Positions 1-8,458 of a DNA stretch of 64,000 nucleotides are shown here, one piece after another. The stretch is from NCBI RefSeq assembly GCF_004331345.1, contig NZ_SJJZ01000003.1, forward strand, positions 248,001 through 312,000, in the 5' to 3' direction. The stretch comes from Kribbella soli (lineage in GTDB: Bacteria > Actinomycetota > Actinomycetes > Propionibacteriales > Kribbellaceae). How positions within the stretch are numbered: the first letter of the stretch is position 1; each line of letters begins with the position of its first letter. The notes under the pieces are model-generated. The model saw only the letters and a list, made by a program, of their open reading frames with translations, made no database searches and was not told where the DNA came from. Position numbers and translations under genes: made by a program.

Positions 1-324
1 CGCGAGCAGCTGCCGGATCGTCCGGTCCCCGAACGCGATCCCCGGCAGATGCTTGCCCACAGCATCGTTCAGCGACAGCAGCCCGTCGTCTCGGCACTGC
101 AGGATCAGGATCCCCGTCATCGTCTTCGTGATCGACCCGATCCGGTACTGCACATCCGACCCCGGCAATCCACCGTCCGCAGTGGCGAACCGCCCCCGCG
201 CCGCGGTCCACACCAACGCACCGTCGCGGACCAGGCCGGCATTCACCGAGGGCAACTTGGTATCCCCCTGCGCCGCCGCAACCTCGGCGTACAGGGCAGC
301 AGCGGTGTCAGCGCGCACAGACAT
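1..324 (-). CDS. Serine hydrolase, beta-lactamase family (N-terminal part, cut by window edge)
   Basis: The minus strand reads an open frame of 108 codons from an ATG at 324 to the left edge, so the C-terminal part lies outside the window. Around residues 57-66 it carries YRIGSITKTMTG, which contains the S-x-x-K nucleophile motif of class C beta-lactamases, D-Ala-D-Ala carboxypeptidases and related esterases, followed by the usual helix with LSLNDAVGKHLPG. No signal peptide is visible at the chosen start, which suggests a cytoplasmic esterase or peptidase rather than a secreted beta-lactamase; the Y-x-N and K-T-G motifs would be outside the window. It is divergent from the lipoprotein gene that follows, with a 138-base gap that must hold both promoters. 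Substrate unknown. Confidence 0.8.
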   Translation of the reverse strand, partial: MSVRADTAAALYAEVAAAQGDTKLPSVNAGLVRDGALVWTAARGRFATADGGLPGSDVQYRIGSITKTMTGILILQCRDDGLLSLNDAVGKHLPGIAFGDRTIRQLLA

Positions 325-462
325 TCGCCCATCGTAGGCTGCGGCACCCTCGCGAATCACCTTGCCCGTGCACCGTCAAGGGCCTGACCTCACCGTCGAA
401 TAGTCTCGCCGGTCTTACCCTGCACGCCTCTGTCAACCCCGGAGTTGGAGAGACCCTTCACC

Positions 463-1839
463 ATGCCTCCGATTCGTCCTTCCCTCGCGGTGCTCGCTGC
501 CGGCGTGGCACTCGTGTTCGCGGGCTGCAGCTCCGGGTCCTCACCTCAGGCCGGCTCGAGCCCTTCGCCGGCCCCGGGTTCCACACCCGCCACGTACGAC
601 GGACCGGCTGCCGATCCGCTCGAGCCCACCAAGGTCTGGACGGTCGACAACCAGCCGCTCGTCAATGTCGCCAGCGCCGACCTGATCGGATCCTCGCTGG
701 TGGTCACCGGGTGGGGAAAGGTCGCCGGGGACCAGGACTCCGTCGTGATCGACCGCGACAGCGGATCGGTCCGATGGCGGGCCGGCCAACTGCCACGCGA
801 GTTCGAGATCGGCGGTGCTACAGCAAGTCCCGGCCGTGCCGGCTGGCCCGTCGCCGCCGGTCGCGATGGAATCCTCGTGCTGCCATATCAACTCGGTCCT
901 TGTCAGGACGGAAGCTATGACTGCAAGCCGAAAGAGCTGAAGCCGTACCGAGACCGCGGTCTGGTGGCCTTCTCCTTGGCCGATCGGTCACAGGTCTGGC
1001 ACACCGAGCCGATGCGTTCCGCGGCGCCGCCGGACGGCGGGTCGAGCTCCAAAGGCCTGCGTCTCATCAGCGTCGCTGACGCCGAGGCAGGTGTCGTGGT
1101 GGCGACAGTCGGTGTCCAAGGGAATGAGTGGGAAGACCTGAACTGGGACGACAAGGACAGTGCACCGCTGACGATCGCCTACGACGCGCGGACCGGCAAG
1201 GAGCTGTGGCGCCGTTCCGGGCTGATTGGCGAGGACGTGGTCGACGGCACCTTGATCGGCCTGGTGCGGTCGACGCGTCCGAAGGCGCCCGGCGGAGTCC
1301 CGGTCGGCGTCGACCTTCGGAAGGGGACGACCTTGTGGTCGATGCCACCCGGGACGAGCGCGAGCTGGGGTGGTCTCGGTGTCGAGCACGCGATCGTATT
1401 CGACTATGGACAGACGGGTCAGGATGTCGTCGCAGTGCGCCTTCTTCGAGTTCGGGACGGGGCATTGGCCACCCTCCCCACAGCAGAGCCTGCCGCCGTG
1501 GGGTGGCAGGTTTCTCCGGTGCCGGGTGGGCCGTTGGCCTGGCGGGTGGTCTCGAGATCGAGTCCCGACGGGTCGGCGAACGGGACCACCCTGGTCGAGT
1601 ACACCAAGGACGGCTCGGTGCAGGTCGGCGGCAAGATTCTGCCCGTCGAAGCCACCACGGCGACCACCGGATTCGGCTCCTACGTGTGGATCCGTACCGG
1701 AGGCGACCGTGTGCGGGCGTTCGATCAGACGGGACAGTCCAAGTCGGTCGACCTCACCGGGAACCTGACTGTCCTGTCGGCCGACCTGCTCCTGGTCACC
1801 CGATCCGATTCGACCAGATTGACGCTGCTTCGGACCTGA
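463..1839 (+). CDS. Lipoprotein with PQQ-like beta-propeller repeats
   Basis: The protein has 458 residues. The N-terminus is a lipoprotein signal: a short basic start, a hydrophobic stretch and a lipobox ending VFAGC with the lipidated Cys at residue 22, followed by a Ser/Gly/Pro-rich linker. The body has recurring GS(V/x)xW- and GKELW-like strands (for example GSVRWRAG, GKELWRR, GTTLWSM), typical of PQQ-like (PQQ_2) beta-propeller repeats, so it is probably a surface-anchored propeller used for binding or scaffolding, not a PQQ enzyme. The ATG at 463 was preferred to an in-frame TTG at 445 because the GGAG-rich ribosome site (441-452) lies directly before 463. It ends 13 bases from the convergent gcvP stop. 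Ligand unknown. Confidence 0.75.
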   Translation: MPPIRPSLAVLAAGVALVFAGCSSGSSPQAGSSPSPAPGSTPATYDGPAADPLEPTKVWTVDNQPLVNVASADLIGSSLVVTGWGKVAGDQDSVVIDRDSGSVRWRAGQLPREFEIGGATASPGRAGWPVAAGRDGILVLPYQLGPCQDGSYDCKPKELKPYRDRGLVAFSLADRSQVWHTEPMRSAAPPDGGSSSKGLRLISVADAEAGVVVATVGVQGNEWEDLNWDDKDSAPLTIAYDARTGKELWRRSGLIGEDVVDGTLIGLVRSTRPKAPGGVPVGVDLRKGTTLWSMPPGTSASWGGLGVEHAIVFDYGQTGQDVVAVRLLRVRDGALATLPTAEPAAVGWQVSPVPGGPLAWRVVSRSSPDGSANGTTLVEYTKDGSVQVGGKILPVEATTATTGFGSYVWIRTGGDRVRAFDQTGQSKSVDLTGNLTVLSADLLLVTRSDSTRLTLLRT

Positions 1840-1852
1840 CAGTCGAGCAGGC

Positions 1853-4693
1853 CTACTCGAACGCCTCAGGTGCAGGGCAGGAGCAGATCAGGTTGCGGTC
1901 GCCGTACGCGCCGTCGATGCGGCGGACCGGGGGCCAGTACTTCGAGGCGCGGTCGACCGAGCGGGGGAAGGCGGCCTCCTCGCGGGTGTAGGCGTGCTCC
2001 CACTTGTCGTTGATCACCGACTCCGCGGTGTGCGGCGCGTTCACCAGCGGGTTGTCGGCGGCCGGCCACTCGCCCGCGGCGACCCGGTCGATCTCGTGCC
2101 GGATCGCGATCATCGCGTCGCAGAACCGGTCGAGCTCCCCGAGGTCCTCGGACTCGGTCGGCTCGACCATCAGCGTGCCGGCGACCGGGAACGACATGGT
2201 CGGCGCGTGGAAGCCGTAGTCGATCAGCCGCTTCGCGACGTCGTCGACGCTGATCCCGGTCTCCTTGGTCATCGGCCGCAGGTCCAGGATGCACTCGTGC
2301 GCGACCAGGCCGTTCTCGCCGGTGTAGAGCACCGGGAACGCACCCTCGAGCCGCTTCGCCACGTAGTTCGCGGTCAGTACGGCGGCCTTCGTCGCCGCGG
2401 TCAGCCCCTCGGCGCCCATCATCCGGATGTACGCCCACGAGATCGCCAGCACACCGGCCGAGCCGAACGGCGCCGCGCTGATCGGGCCGACACCGGACTC
2501 CGGTCCGGCCTCGTCGAGCAGCGGGTGGTTCGGCAGGTACGGCGCCAGGTGCGCCGCGACCGCGACCGGGCCGACACCGGGGCCACCGCCGCCGTGCGGG
2601 ATGCAGAACGTCTTGTGCAGGTTCAGGTGGCTGACGTCGCCGCCGAACTCACCCGGCTTCGCGAGCCCTAGCAGGGCGTTCAGGTTCGCGCCGTCGACGT
2701 ACACCTGGCCGCCGTGGTCGTGGACGATCTGGCAGACCTCGCGGACGCTCTCCTCGTACACGCCGTGCGTGGACGGGTACGTGATCATGATCGCCGCGAG
2801 CTTCGCCGCGTGCTCGGTGGCCTTCGACCGCAGGTCGTCGAGGTCGATCGTGCCGTCGTCGTTGCCCTTGACAACAACGACCTTCATGCCGGCCATCACC
2901 GCGGAGGCGGCGTTGGTGCCGTGCGCGCTTGATGGGATCAGGCACACGTTGCGGTCGTGGTCACCCTGCGCGTGGTGGTAGCCGCGGATCGCGAGCAGAC
3001 CGGCCAGCTCACCCTGCGAGCCCGCGTTCGGCTGGATCGAGACCTTCGCGTACCCGGTGACCTCGGCCAGCCAGCGCTCCAGCTGACTGATCAGCGTCAC
3101 GTACCCAGCCGCGTCCTCGATCGGCGCCAGCGGGTGCATGTCGGCGAACTCGGGCCAGGTGACCGGCTCCATCTCGGTGGTCGCGTTCAGCTTCATCGTG
3201 CAGGACCCGAGCGGGATCATGCCGCGGTCCAGCGCGTAGTCCTTGTCGGACAGCTTGCGCAGGTACCGCAGCATCGCCGTCTCGGACCGGTGCGTGTTGA
3301 ACACCGGGTGCGTCAGGTACTCCGTGGTCCGCGGCACGCTCAGAGCAGCGGCCTCGAGCGTGTCGTCGTACTGCACGCCGAAGGACTGGCAGACGCGGGT
3401 CAGCGTCGCGACATCGGTCTTCTCGTCGCAGGAGATGCCGACGTGGTCCGCGTCGACGAGCCGCAGCCAGATCCCGTTCTGCCGGGCGGCGTCCACCACG
3501 TCGGCGGCGCGGCCCGGGACCCGGGCGAGGACGGTGTCGAAGAAGTCGTCGTGCACGACCTCGACACCACCGGCGCGCAGCGAGGCAGCCAGCTTGCCGG
3601 CGTACGAGTGCACACGGTCGGCGATCGACCGCAGCCCGTCGGGACCGTGGTAGACGGCGTACATCGACGCGACGACCGCGAGCAGGACCTGCGCCGTACA
3701 GATGTTCGACGTCGCCTTCTCGCGACGGATGTGCTGCTCACGGGTCTGCAGCGCCAGCCGGTACGCCGGGGCGCCGTCGGAGTCGACCGAGACGCCGACG
3801 AGACGACCGGGCAACGACCGCTCCAAGCCGGACCGGACCGACATGAAACCGGCGTGCGGGCCGCCGTAGAACAGCGGCACGCCGAAGCGCTGCGAGGAAC
3901 CGATGACGATATCCGCGCCCGCCTCCCCCGGCGCCTCGAAAACCGTCAGCGCGAGCAGGTCGGAGGCCACGGCAACCAGCGTGTCGCGACCGTGTGCCGC
4001 CTCGATCAGCGGCCTGAGGTCGCGGACGGCGCCGTTGGACCCCGGGTACTGGACGAGGAGGCCGAAGAAGTCGCCCTCGGGCAGACCGTCGGTCGTGTCG
4101 GCGACGACCACCTCGATCCCGAGCGCCTCGGCGCGGGTCTGCACGACGGCGATCGTCTGAGCGAAGGTGTCGGCGTCGACCAGGAAGCGGTCGGACTTGC
4201 TCTTCTTGTTCGAGCGGTGCGCCAGCGTCATCGCCTCGGCGGCCGCGGTGCCCTCGTCGAGCAGCGACGCGTTCGCGGTCGGAAGCCCGGTCAGGTCGGA
4301 GACCACGGTCTGGAAGTTCAGCAGCGCCTCGAGCCGGCCCTGGGAGATCTCCGGCTGGTACGGCGTGTACGCCGTGTACCAGGCCGGGTTCTCGACCAGG
4401 CGGCGGACGATCACGGACGGCGTGAAGGTGCCGTAGTACCCCTGGCCGATCATCGAGGTGGCGACGGTGTTGCGGGCCGCGAGCTGGCGGAGCTCGGTCA
4501 GCGCGTCGACCTCGGAGGCCGGCTCGGGCAGCCGCAGCGCCTCGGCCGAGCGGATCGACGCGGGCACCGCGTCGTCGACCAGCGCGTCGACGTCGTCGTA
4601 CCCGAGGAGCTGGACCATCCGGGCGATCTCGTCCGGGCGCGGACCGATGTGCCGGTCGGCGAACGTGGCCGAAAGCTGAGGGGTGTCGTTCAC
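1853..4693 (-). CDS. gcvP: Glycine dehydrogenase (decarboxylating), P-protein of glycine cleavage
   Basis: This is the PLP-dependent P-protein, which decarboxylates glycine and passes the aminomethyl group to the lipoyl arm of GcvH. At 946 residues it is full length (single-chain type). Diagnostic stretches are the N-terminal FADRHIGPRPDEI, the central PLGSCTMKLN, and LHKTFCIPHGGGGPG, in which Lys694 is the expected Schiff-base lysine next to the glycine-rich loop. A longer frame reaches 4783, but its first 30 codons lie inside the glycine riboswitch. The GTG at 4693 with GGAG seven bases upstream is therefore the real start. gcvH lies 3.8 kb away on the same strand; gcvT is not in the window. 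Regulation by the upstream aptamer is expected to switch the gene on with glycine. Confidence 0.97.
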   Translation of the reverse strand: MNDTPQLSATFADRHIGPRPDEIARMVQLLGYDDVDALVDDAVPASIRSAEALRLPEPASEVDALTELRQLAARNTVATSMIGQGYYGTFTPSVIVRRLVENPAWYTAYTPYQPEISQGRLEALLNFQTVVSDLTGLPTANASLLDEGTAAAEAMTLAHRSNKKSKSDRFLVDADTFAQTIAVVQTRAEALGIEVVVADTTDGLPEGDFFGLLVQYPGSNGAVRDLRPLIEAAHGRDTLVAVASDLLALTVFEAPGEAGADIVIGSSQRFGVPLFYGGPHAGFMSVRSGLERSLPGRLVGVSVDSDGAPAYRLALQTREQHIRREKATSNICTAQVLLAVVASMYAVYHGPDGLRSIADRVHSYAGKLAASLRAGGVEVVHDDFFDTVLARVPGRAADVVDAARQNGIWLRLVDADHVGISCDEKTDVATLTRVCQSFGVQYDDTLEAAALSVPRTTEYLTHPVFNTHRSETAMLRYLRKLSDKDYALDRGMIPLGSCTMKLNATTEMEPVTWPEFADMHPLAPIEDAAGYVTLISQLERWLAEVTGYAKVSIQPNAGSQGELAGLLAIRGYHHAQGDHDRNVCLIPSSAHGTNAASAVMAGMKVVVVKGNDDGTIDLDDLRSKATEHAAKLAAIMITYPSTHGVYEESVREVCQIVHDHGGQVYVDGANLNALLGLAKPGEFGGDVSHLNLHKTFCIPHGGGGPGVGPVAVAAHLAPYLPNHPLLDEAGPESGVGPISAAPFGSAGVLAISWAYIRMMGAEGLTAATKAAVLTANYVAKRLEGAFPVLYTGENGLVAHECILDLRPMTKETGISVDDVAKRLIDYGFHAPTMSFPVAGTLMVEPTESEDLGELDRFCDAMIAIRHEIDRVAAGEWPAADNPLVNAPHTAESVINDKWEHAYTREEAAFPRSVDRASKYWPPVRRIDGAYGDRNLICSCPAPEAFE

Positions 4694-4747
4694 TAGAGGC
4701 TCCGATGCTGACTGTCGCTGCCGGTGGCCTCCCCCTCTGTCACGCGC

Positions 4748-4852
4748 GCTGCGCTCCAGAGTCGCCTGCGACACTCGGTCCATGGGCCTGAGAGGTTCCG
4801 GGGAGGAATTGCCCCTTCGGCGCCCGATGACACGGGTCTCTCCCGAGTGCTG
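4748..4852 (-). promoter_or_regulatory. Glycine riboswitch (single aptamer) controlling gcvP
   Basis: Read on the minus strand, the leader contains the glycine-aptamer signature in order: CGGGAGAGACCCG, GCCGAAGGGGCAA, CCTCTCAGG, ACCGAG and GGCGACTCTGGAG. These match the conserved core of the gcvT-type glycine riboswitch family. Only one aptamer is recognisable; the 55 bases between it and the GTG of gcvP hold no second copy. The aptamer sits between the stop of the upstream DapA-like gene and gcvP, so gcvP has its own glycine-sensing leader. The expression platform was not resolved. Confidence 0.93.
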
Positions 4853-4870
4853 TGAACGGCTGCCTCGAGG

Positions 4871-5764
4871 CTACCAGGAATCTCCGAACAGTTCGGGCAG
4901 CAGGCTCCGGGCGACCGGCCGCGCCGCCTCGACCTGCTCCGCGGTCGCCGACTGCATCGGCCAGCGCACCCGGGGGCCGACGTCGGCCCAGTCGCCGACC
5001 GCGGCCAGGAACTTGTCCAGCGCCGGGTTCGACAGTCCGGCTTTCTGCAGCGGTACGACGTGGGCTGCGAAGAACTCGGCGACGCGGCGCTCGACGTCCA
5101 GGTCCGCGGCGTACGCGACGGCGCCGTTCGGCGAGAGCGCTGCCACGTTCGAGTAGCTGCCGTGTGCACCGAGTAACGACATACTCGCCAGGAAGTGCCC
5201 CGGCACGAAGATCGCCAGCCTCGACCGCGTGGCCTCGTCGAACCACGCCTTGTCACCGCCGGCAGTCTTCAACCCGATCAGAGTCGGCACTGCCGCCGCC
5301 AACTCACCTAGCTGCCGCGGCCCGATGGTGGTCTTGGAATGCGGTGGGTTGTAGAGCACGAGCGGCACGTCACCAGCCGTGTCGGCGGTCCGACGGAGGA
5401 AGTCGAGTACCTCGTGGGCGTTCAGCGGCAGCCAGTCCGGGACGATCACCTGGATCGCGCCGGGTTGCAGGGCAGCCGCCCTGCGGACGCGGGACAGCTG
5501 GACCTGAGCGGAGGGGTGGCTCGCACCGATCTGGAACGGCCTGCCCGCTGCGGCGAGGAGTTCGTTGATCCGGTCGAACTCGTCCTCGGTCAGGGTCTGG
5601 AACTCCCCCGCCGTCCCGTGGGCGTACAGCCCGTCCAGCTGACTGCGGCCGAGCACCTCGACCTGGGATTCCAGGCGGGCGAAGTCGATCGAGTCGTCGG
5701 CGTTCAGGGGTAACAACAATGTCGCCCACACACCGCGGAGCGAGTCAGCAGTGAGTGGGCGCAC
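4871..5764 (-). CDS. DapA/NAL superfamily aldolase or lyase
   Basis: A 297-residue protein of the dihydrodipicolinate synthase / N-acetylneuraminate lyase superfamily, (beta/alpha)8-barrel class I aldolases. Tyr138 in LVLYNPP and Lys166 in IGLKTAGG are at the positions of the catalytic Tyr and the Schiff-base Lys. The usual G-T/S-T-G-E loop is HGTAGEF (49-55). The protein is too divergent from true DapA to assign diaminopimelate synthesis; dehydratase or 2-keto-3-deoxy-acid aldolase activities are equally possible. The start is a GTG. It lies upstream of the gcvP riboswitch and just downstream of the MerR gene (15-base gap), so it may be co-transcribed with the latter. Confidence 0.85.
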   Translation of the reverse strand: MRPLTADSLRGVWATLLLPLNADDSIDFARLESQVEVLGRSQLDGLYAHGTAGEFQTLTEDEFDRINELLAAAGRPFQIGASHPSAQVQLSRVRRAAALQPGAIQVIVPDWLPLNAHEVLDFLRRTADTAGDVPLVLYNPPHSKTTIGPRQLGELAAAVPTLIGLKTAGGDKAWFDEATRSRLAIFVPGHFLASMSLLGAHGSYSNVAALSPNGAVAYAADLDVERRVAEFFAAHVVPLQKAGLSNPALDKFLAAVGDWADVGPRVRWPMQSATAEQVEAARPVARSLLPELFGDSW

Positions 5765-5779
5765 AGAGAAGAAACCAGA

Positions 5780-6400
5780 TCAGCCGGTCATCCGGGCGCG
5801 ACGGCGGGCGGCGAGTTCGTCGCCTGAGTGGCCCTCGGAGTCGCCTTCGTCGTGGCCATCGGCCCGCTCGGTCGGCAGCTCGGACAGCGAACCCTCGACC
5901 TCGCGCCAGACACCGCCGAGCGCGATCCCGAACACACCCTGGCCGCCGGCCAGCAGGTCGATGACCTCGTCCGGCGACGAGCACATGTAGACCGACGCGC
6001 CGTCGCTCATCAGCGTGATCTGGGTCAGGTCGTCGAAGCCGCGCTTGCTGAGGTGCGCGATCGCGGTCCGAATCTGCTGCAGCGAGATCCCGGCGTCGAG
6101 CAGCCGCTTGATCACTTTCAGCAACAGAACGTCACGGAAACCGTACAACCGTTGCGTCCCCGAGCCGGTCGCCGGGCGGACGGACGGGGAGACCAGGCCG
6201 GTGCGGGCCCAGTAGTCGAGCTGCCGGTACGTGATCCCGGCCGCGGCGCAGGCCGTCGGACCCCGGAACCCGACGTCCTCCGGCATCGGCCGCAGGTCGT
6301 CGTCGAACAGCAGACCCTGAACGCCGGCGGTGGCGGCCGCCTCTGCGTGCGCGTCGGACGTCGACTGCGCCGTCAGATCCGTGTCCCCGGTGCGTGTCAC
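5780..6400 (-). CDS. MerR-family regulator, Rv1830 (ResR/McdR) type
   Basis: A 206-residue MerR-family regulator. The winged helix-turn-helix covers about residues 42-115 (YRQLDYWARTGLVSPSVRP, then RLYGFRDVLLLKVIKRLLDAGISLQQIR). The C-terminal half, with VYMCSSPDEVIDLLAGGQGVFGIALG, matches the conserved actinobacterial family represented by Mycobacterium tuberculosis Rv1830, reported as a regulator of growth and cell division. Its place between a DUF151 protein and gcvP is the same as in M. tuberculosis. The start is a GTG at 6400; a long acidic/alanine-rich N-terminal extension precedes the HTH. The 169 bases upstream hold its own promoter region; no operator was identified. Confidence 0.88.
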   Translation of the reverse strand: MTRTGDTDLTAQSTSDAHAEAAATAGVQGLLFDDDLRPMPEDVGFRGPTACAAAGITYRQLDYWARTGLVSPSVRPATGSGTQRLYGFRDVLLLKVIKRLLDAGISLQQIRTAIAHLSKRGFDDLTQITLMSDGASVYMCSSPDEVIDLLAGGQGVFGIALGGVWREVEGSLSELPTERADGHDEGDSEGHSGDELAARRRARMTG

Positions 6401-6569
6401 GCCTGAGCCTCCCTGGATACCGACTGGAACGAGTCATCTCCGTGGAGTAACACCACCCCACGACTTCTTCACGGTAAGCCGCCGCCCGAACCGGGTCAAC
6501 GACAACCGCATCGAGCCGAGAGCGTGTCGCGACTGCCGTACGAATCGTTACCTAGGTCTGGGTGGTGTT

Positions 6570-7064
6570 TCAGCTCTTGTCGAAGTCCTCCGGGGTGACC
6601 TGGTCGAGGAACTCCCGGAACCGCTCGACCTCCTCTTCCTCCTGCACCTCGTCGGCGCCGTCCGTCTCACTCTCCGGGACCGGGATACCGGCCTCGGCGA
6701 GGATCTCGTCGGCGCAGAACACCGGGGTGCCGGTCCGCAGCGCGATCGCGATCGAGTCCGACGGCCGGGCCGAGATCTCGGTCTTGTCGTCGAACACCAG
6801 GATCGCCTCGAAGATGCCGTCGTTCAGGTTCACGATCCGGACCTGGCTGAGCGTGTGCCCGAGGACGCGGATCGTCTCCGCGAACAGGTCGTGGGTCAGC
6901 GGCCGGGGCGGCTCCATGCCCTGCTGGGCGAAGGCGATCGCGCTCGCCTCGGCAGCGCCGATCCAGATCGGCAAGTATCGCTCACCTCCGACCTCTTTCA
7001 GCAGCACGATCGGCTGACTCGAGGGCATCTCCACCCGGACTCCGACCACGTCGACTTCGCGCAC
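6570..7064 (-). CDS. DUF151 bifunctional nuclease-like protein (Rv1829 type)
   Basis: This 164-residue protein belongs to the DUF151 family, called bifunctional nuclease after plant homologues with RNase and DNase activity; the bacterial role is not established. The conserved features are VGVRVEMPSSQPIVLLKEVGGERYLPIWIG at the N-terminus, DSIAIALRTGTPVFC in the middle, and an acidic C-terminal tail (EVQEEEEVERFREFLDQVTPEDF). The start is a GTG. The gene lies between two MerR-type genes in an order conserved among actinomycetes (Rv1828-Rv1829-Rv1830). Confidence 0.9.
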   Translation of the reverse strand: MREVDVVGVRVEMPSSQPIVLLKEVGGERYLPIWIGAAEASAIAFAQQGMEPPRPLTHDLFAETIRVLGHTLSQVRIVNLNDGIFEAILVFDDKTEISARPSDSIAIALRTGTPVFCADEILAEAGIPVPESETDGADEVQEEEEVERFREFLDQVTPEDFDKS

Positions 7065-7126
7065 ACGTTCAGCCTACTCCGAGGGGAAGCCCCGGGCAGG
7101 CCCACGGGGGTCCGCTGTGGACAGCC

Positions 7127-7825
7127 TTACGAACGCGGGAGCCGGGAGCGGACCAGGGCAGTGTGCAGACGGACCGTGAGGGCGGCCAGCTCGCCGGTCT
7201 GTTCGGTACGGCGAGGGCCGGTGACCTGTTCGATCAGGCCGACCTCCCGGTCCGCCGCCGTACGGAACGCCCGCAGGTGCCGCGGCTCGAGACCGTACGC
7301 CGCCAACTCGGCCGCGACCTGCGCGATCACGATCGCGTCGCCGCCGTAGTGGTTGCCGCTGGCCACGACCAGGCCGTGACTCTCCAGCTCGTCGAGCAGG
7401 TCGGAACCTACGTCGGCAGCGGCCCGCAGCTCGTCCCGGGTCAGCCGCAGCTCGGTGCTCGCGGCACCGAAGTCGTCCGCGACCGGCTGACCTGGTGTCT
7501 GCGGCAACGAACTCGGCGCGACCGGCGGACCGGCAGCGGCCGGCTGCAGGCCGCGGTCGATCGCACCGAGGTGTTCCTTGATCACTTTCAGCGGCAGGTA
7601 CTGATCACGTTGCGCGGTCAGCACGTACCGCAGCCTGTCGAGGTCGGCGGCACTGAACTTGCGGTAGCCGGACGCCGTCCGGGCCGGCGTCACCAGCCCC
7701 TCGGACTCCAGGAAGCGGATCTTGGAGATCGTGACGTCGGCGAACTCGGCCTGCAGGAGCTGCAGCACCTCTCCGATGCCGCGGCCGCCCGCAGGCCCCT
7801 CGGCGCTGGGGTCAGGCCTGGCCAC
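7127..7825 (-). CDS. ftsR: FtsR-like MerR-family regulator (Rv1828 type)
   Basis: A 232-residue MerR-family protein with an N-terminal HTH (FADVTISKIRFLESEGLVTPARTASGYRKF) and a dimerisation helix, followed by a linker rich in Ala/Pro and a conserved C-terminal domain. Family and position next to garA match Rv1828 and Corynebacterium FtsR, an activator of ftsZ. The gene symbol rests on that synteny. The start is a GTG at 7825, overlapping the garA-like gene by 14 bases, so the two are translated from one message. Confidence 0.85.
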   Translation of the reverse strand: MARPDPSAEGPAGGRGIGEVLQLLQAEFADVTISKIRFLESEGLVTPARTASGYRKFSAADLDRLRYVLTAQRDQYLPLKVIKEHLGAIDRGLQPAAAGPPVAPSSLPQTPGQPVADDFGAASTELRLTRDELRAAADVGSDLLDELESHGLVVASGNHYGGDAIVIAQVAAELAAYGLEPRHLRAFRTAADREVGLIEQVTGPRRTEQTGELAALTVRLHTALVRSRLPRS

Positions 7826-8348
7826 TGGCGTAGTACACCAGCCGGTACTTGCCGATCTGGACCTCGTCGCCGTTGGTCAGCTGGACCTCGTCGATCCGGT
7901 CGCGGTTGACGTAGGTCCCGTTCAGGCTGCCGACGTCGCGGACCTTCACGCCGTACGGGTCGCGGCGGAACTCGGCGTGCCGGCGCGACACCGTCACGTC
8001 GTCGAGGAAGATGTCGCTGTCCGGGTGCCGGCCGGCGGTGACCACGTCGACGTCGAGCAGGAAGCGGCTGCCCGCGTTCGGCCCGCGCTGGACGATCAGC
8101 AGGGCGGACCCGGCCGGCAGCGCGCCGACAGCGGCCGCGTCGTCGGCCGACAGCGGCTCACCGGTGCGCTCCGGCTCCGGCTCGGCGCCGATCGGGGTCA
8201 GCATCGCCGTGTCGGTGACGCCCGGCGTCGGCTGGGGCGTCGCCGGGGCCGCCGCCGGGCGGTCCGCGCCAGGCAGCATCGCTCCGCACTGCGAGCAGAA
8301 CCGGCTGCCCTCGGAGTTCTCGTGCCCGCACTGGTTGCAGAACGGCAT
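7812..8348 (-). CDS. garA: GarA/OdhI-type FHA protein with N-terminal zinc ribbon
   Basis: This 178-residue protein has two parts. Residues 1-25 form a zinc ribbon with four cysteines (Cys4, Cys7, Cys18, Cys21). A Pro/Ala-rich linker follows, and the C-terminal half is an FHA domain with GRHPDSDIFLDD, VSRRHAEF and GSLNGTYVN, the phosphothreonine-binding residues of the family. GarA/OdhI bind and inhibit 2-oxoglutarate dehydrogenase and tune glutamate metabolism under Ser/Thr kinase control. The mycobacterial ETTS phosphorylation motif is not obvious; the linker has VTDTAMLTPIG, where a Thr could serve. Position between gcvH and ftsR supports orthology. Confidence 0.88.
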   Translation of the reverse strand: MPFCNQCGHENSEGSRFCSQCGAMLPGADRPAAAPATPQPTPGVTDTAMLTPIGAEPEPERTGEPLSADDAAAVGALPAGSALLIVQRGPNAGSRFLLDVDVVTAGRHPDSDIFLDDVTVSRRHAEFRRDPYGVKVRDVGSLNGTYVNRDRIDEVQLTNGDEVQIGKYRLVYYASGQA

Positions 8349-8458
8349 GCTGTGATCCTCCCGATCGCCGGTGGTCCGGCGACGTTTTCGATAGACCCCG
8401 TGGTAACAGTGTGGACATGGACCTCAACCCTCGACCAGCGGTTGAGGTCCGTAACTTA

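Noticed and set aside
2957..4696. Long open frame on the plus strand opposite gcvP
   Set aside because: It is a compositional shadow of a high-GC gene; the residue make-up is rich in Arg, Gly, Val and His, with no family pattern, while the minus strand encodes a clear full-length GcvP.
4694..4747. A second glycine aptamer behind the first
   Set aside because: No second set of the conserved core elements was found in these bases.
4694..4783. N-terminal extension of gcvP to an upstream ATG
   Set aside because: The extension lies inside the glycine riboswitch, is unlike GcvP and is followed by a proper GTG start with a ribosome site.
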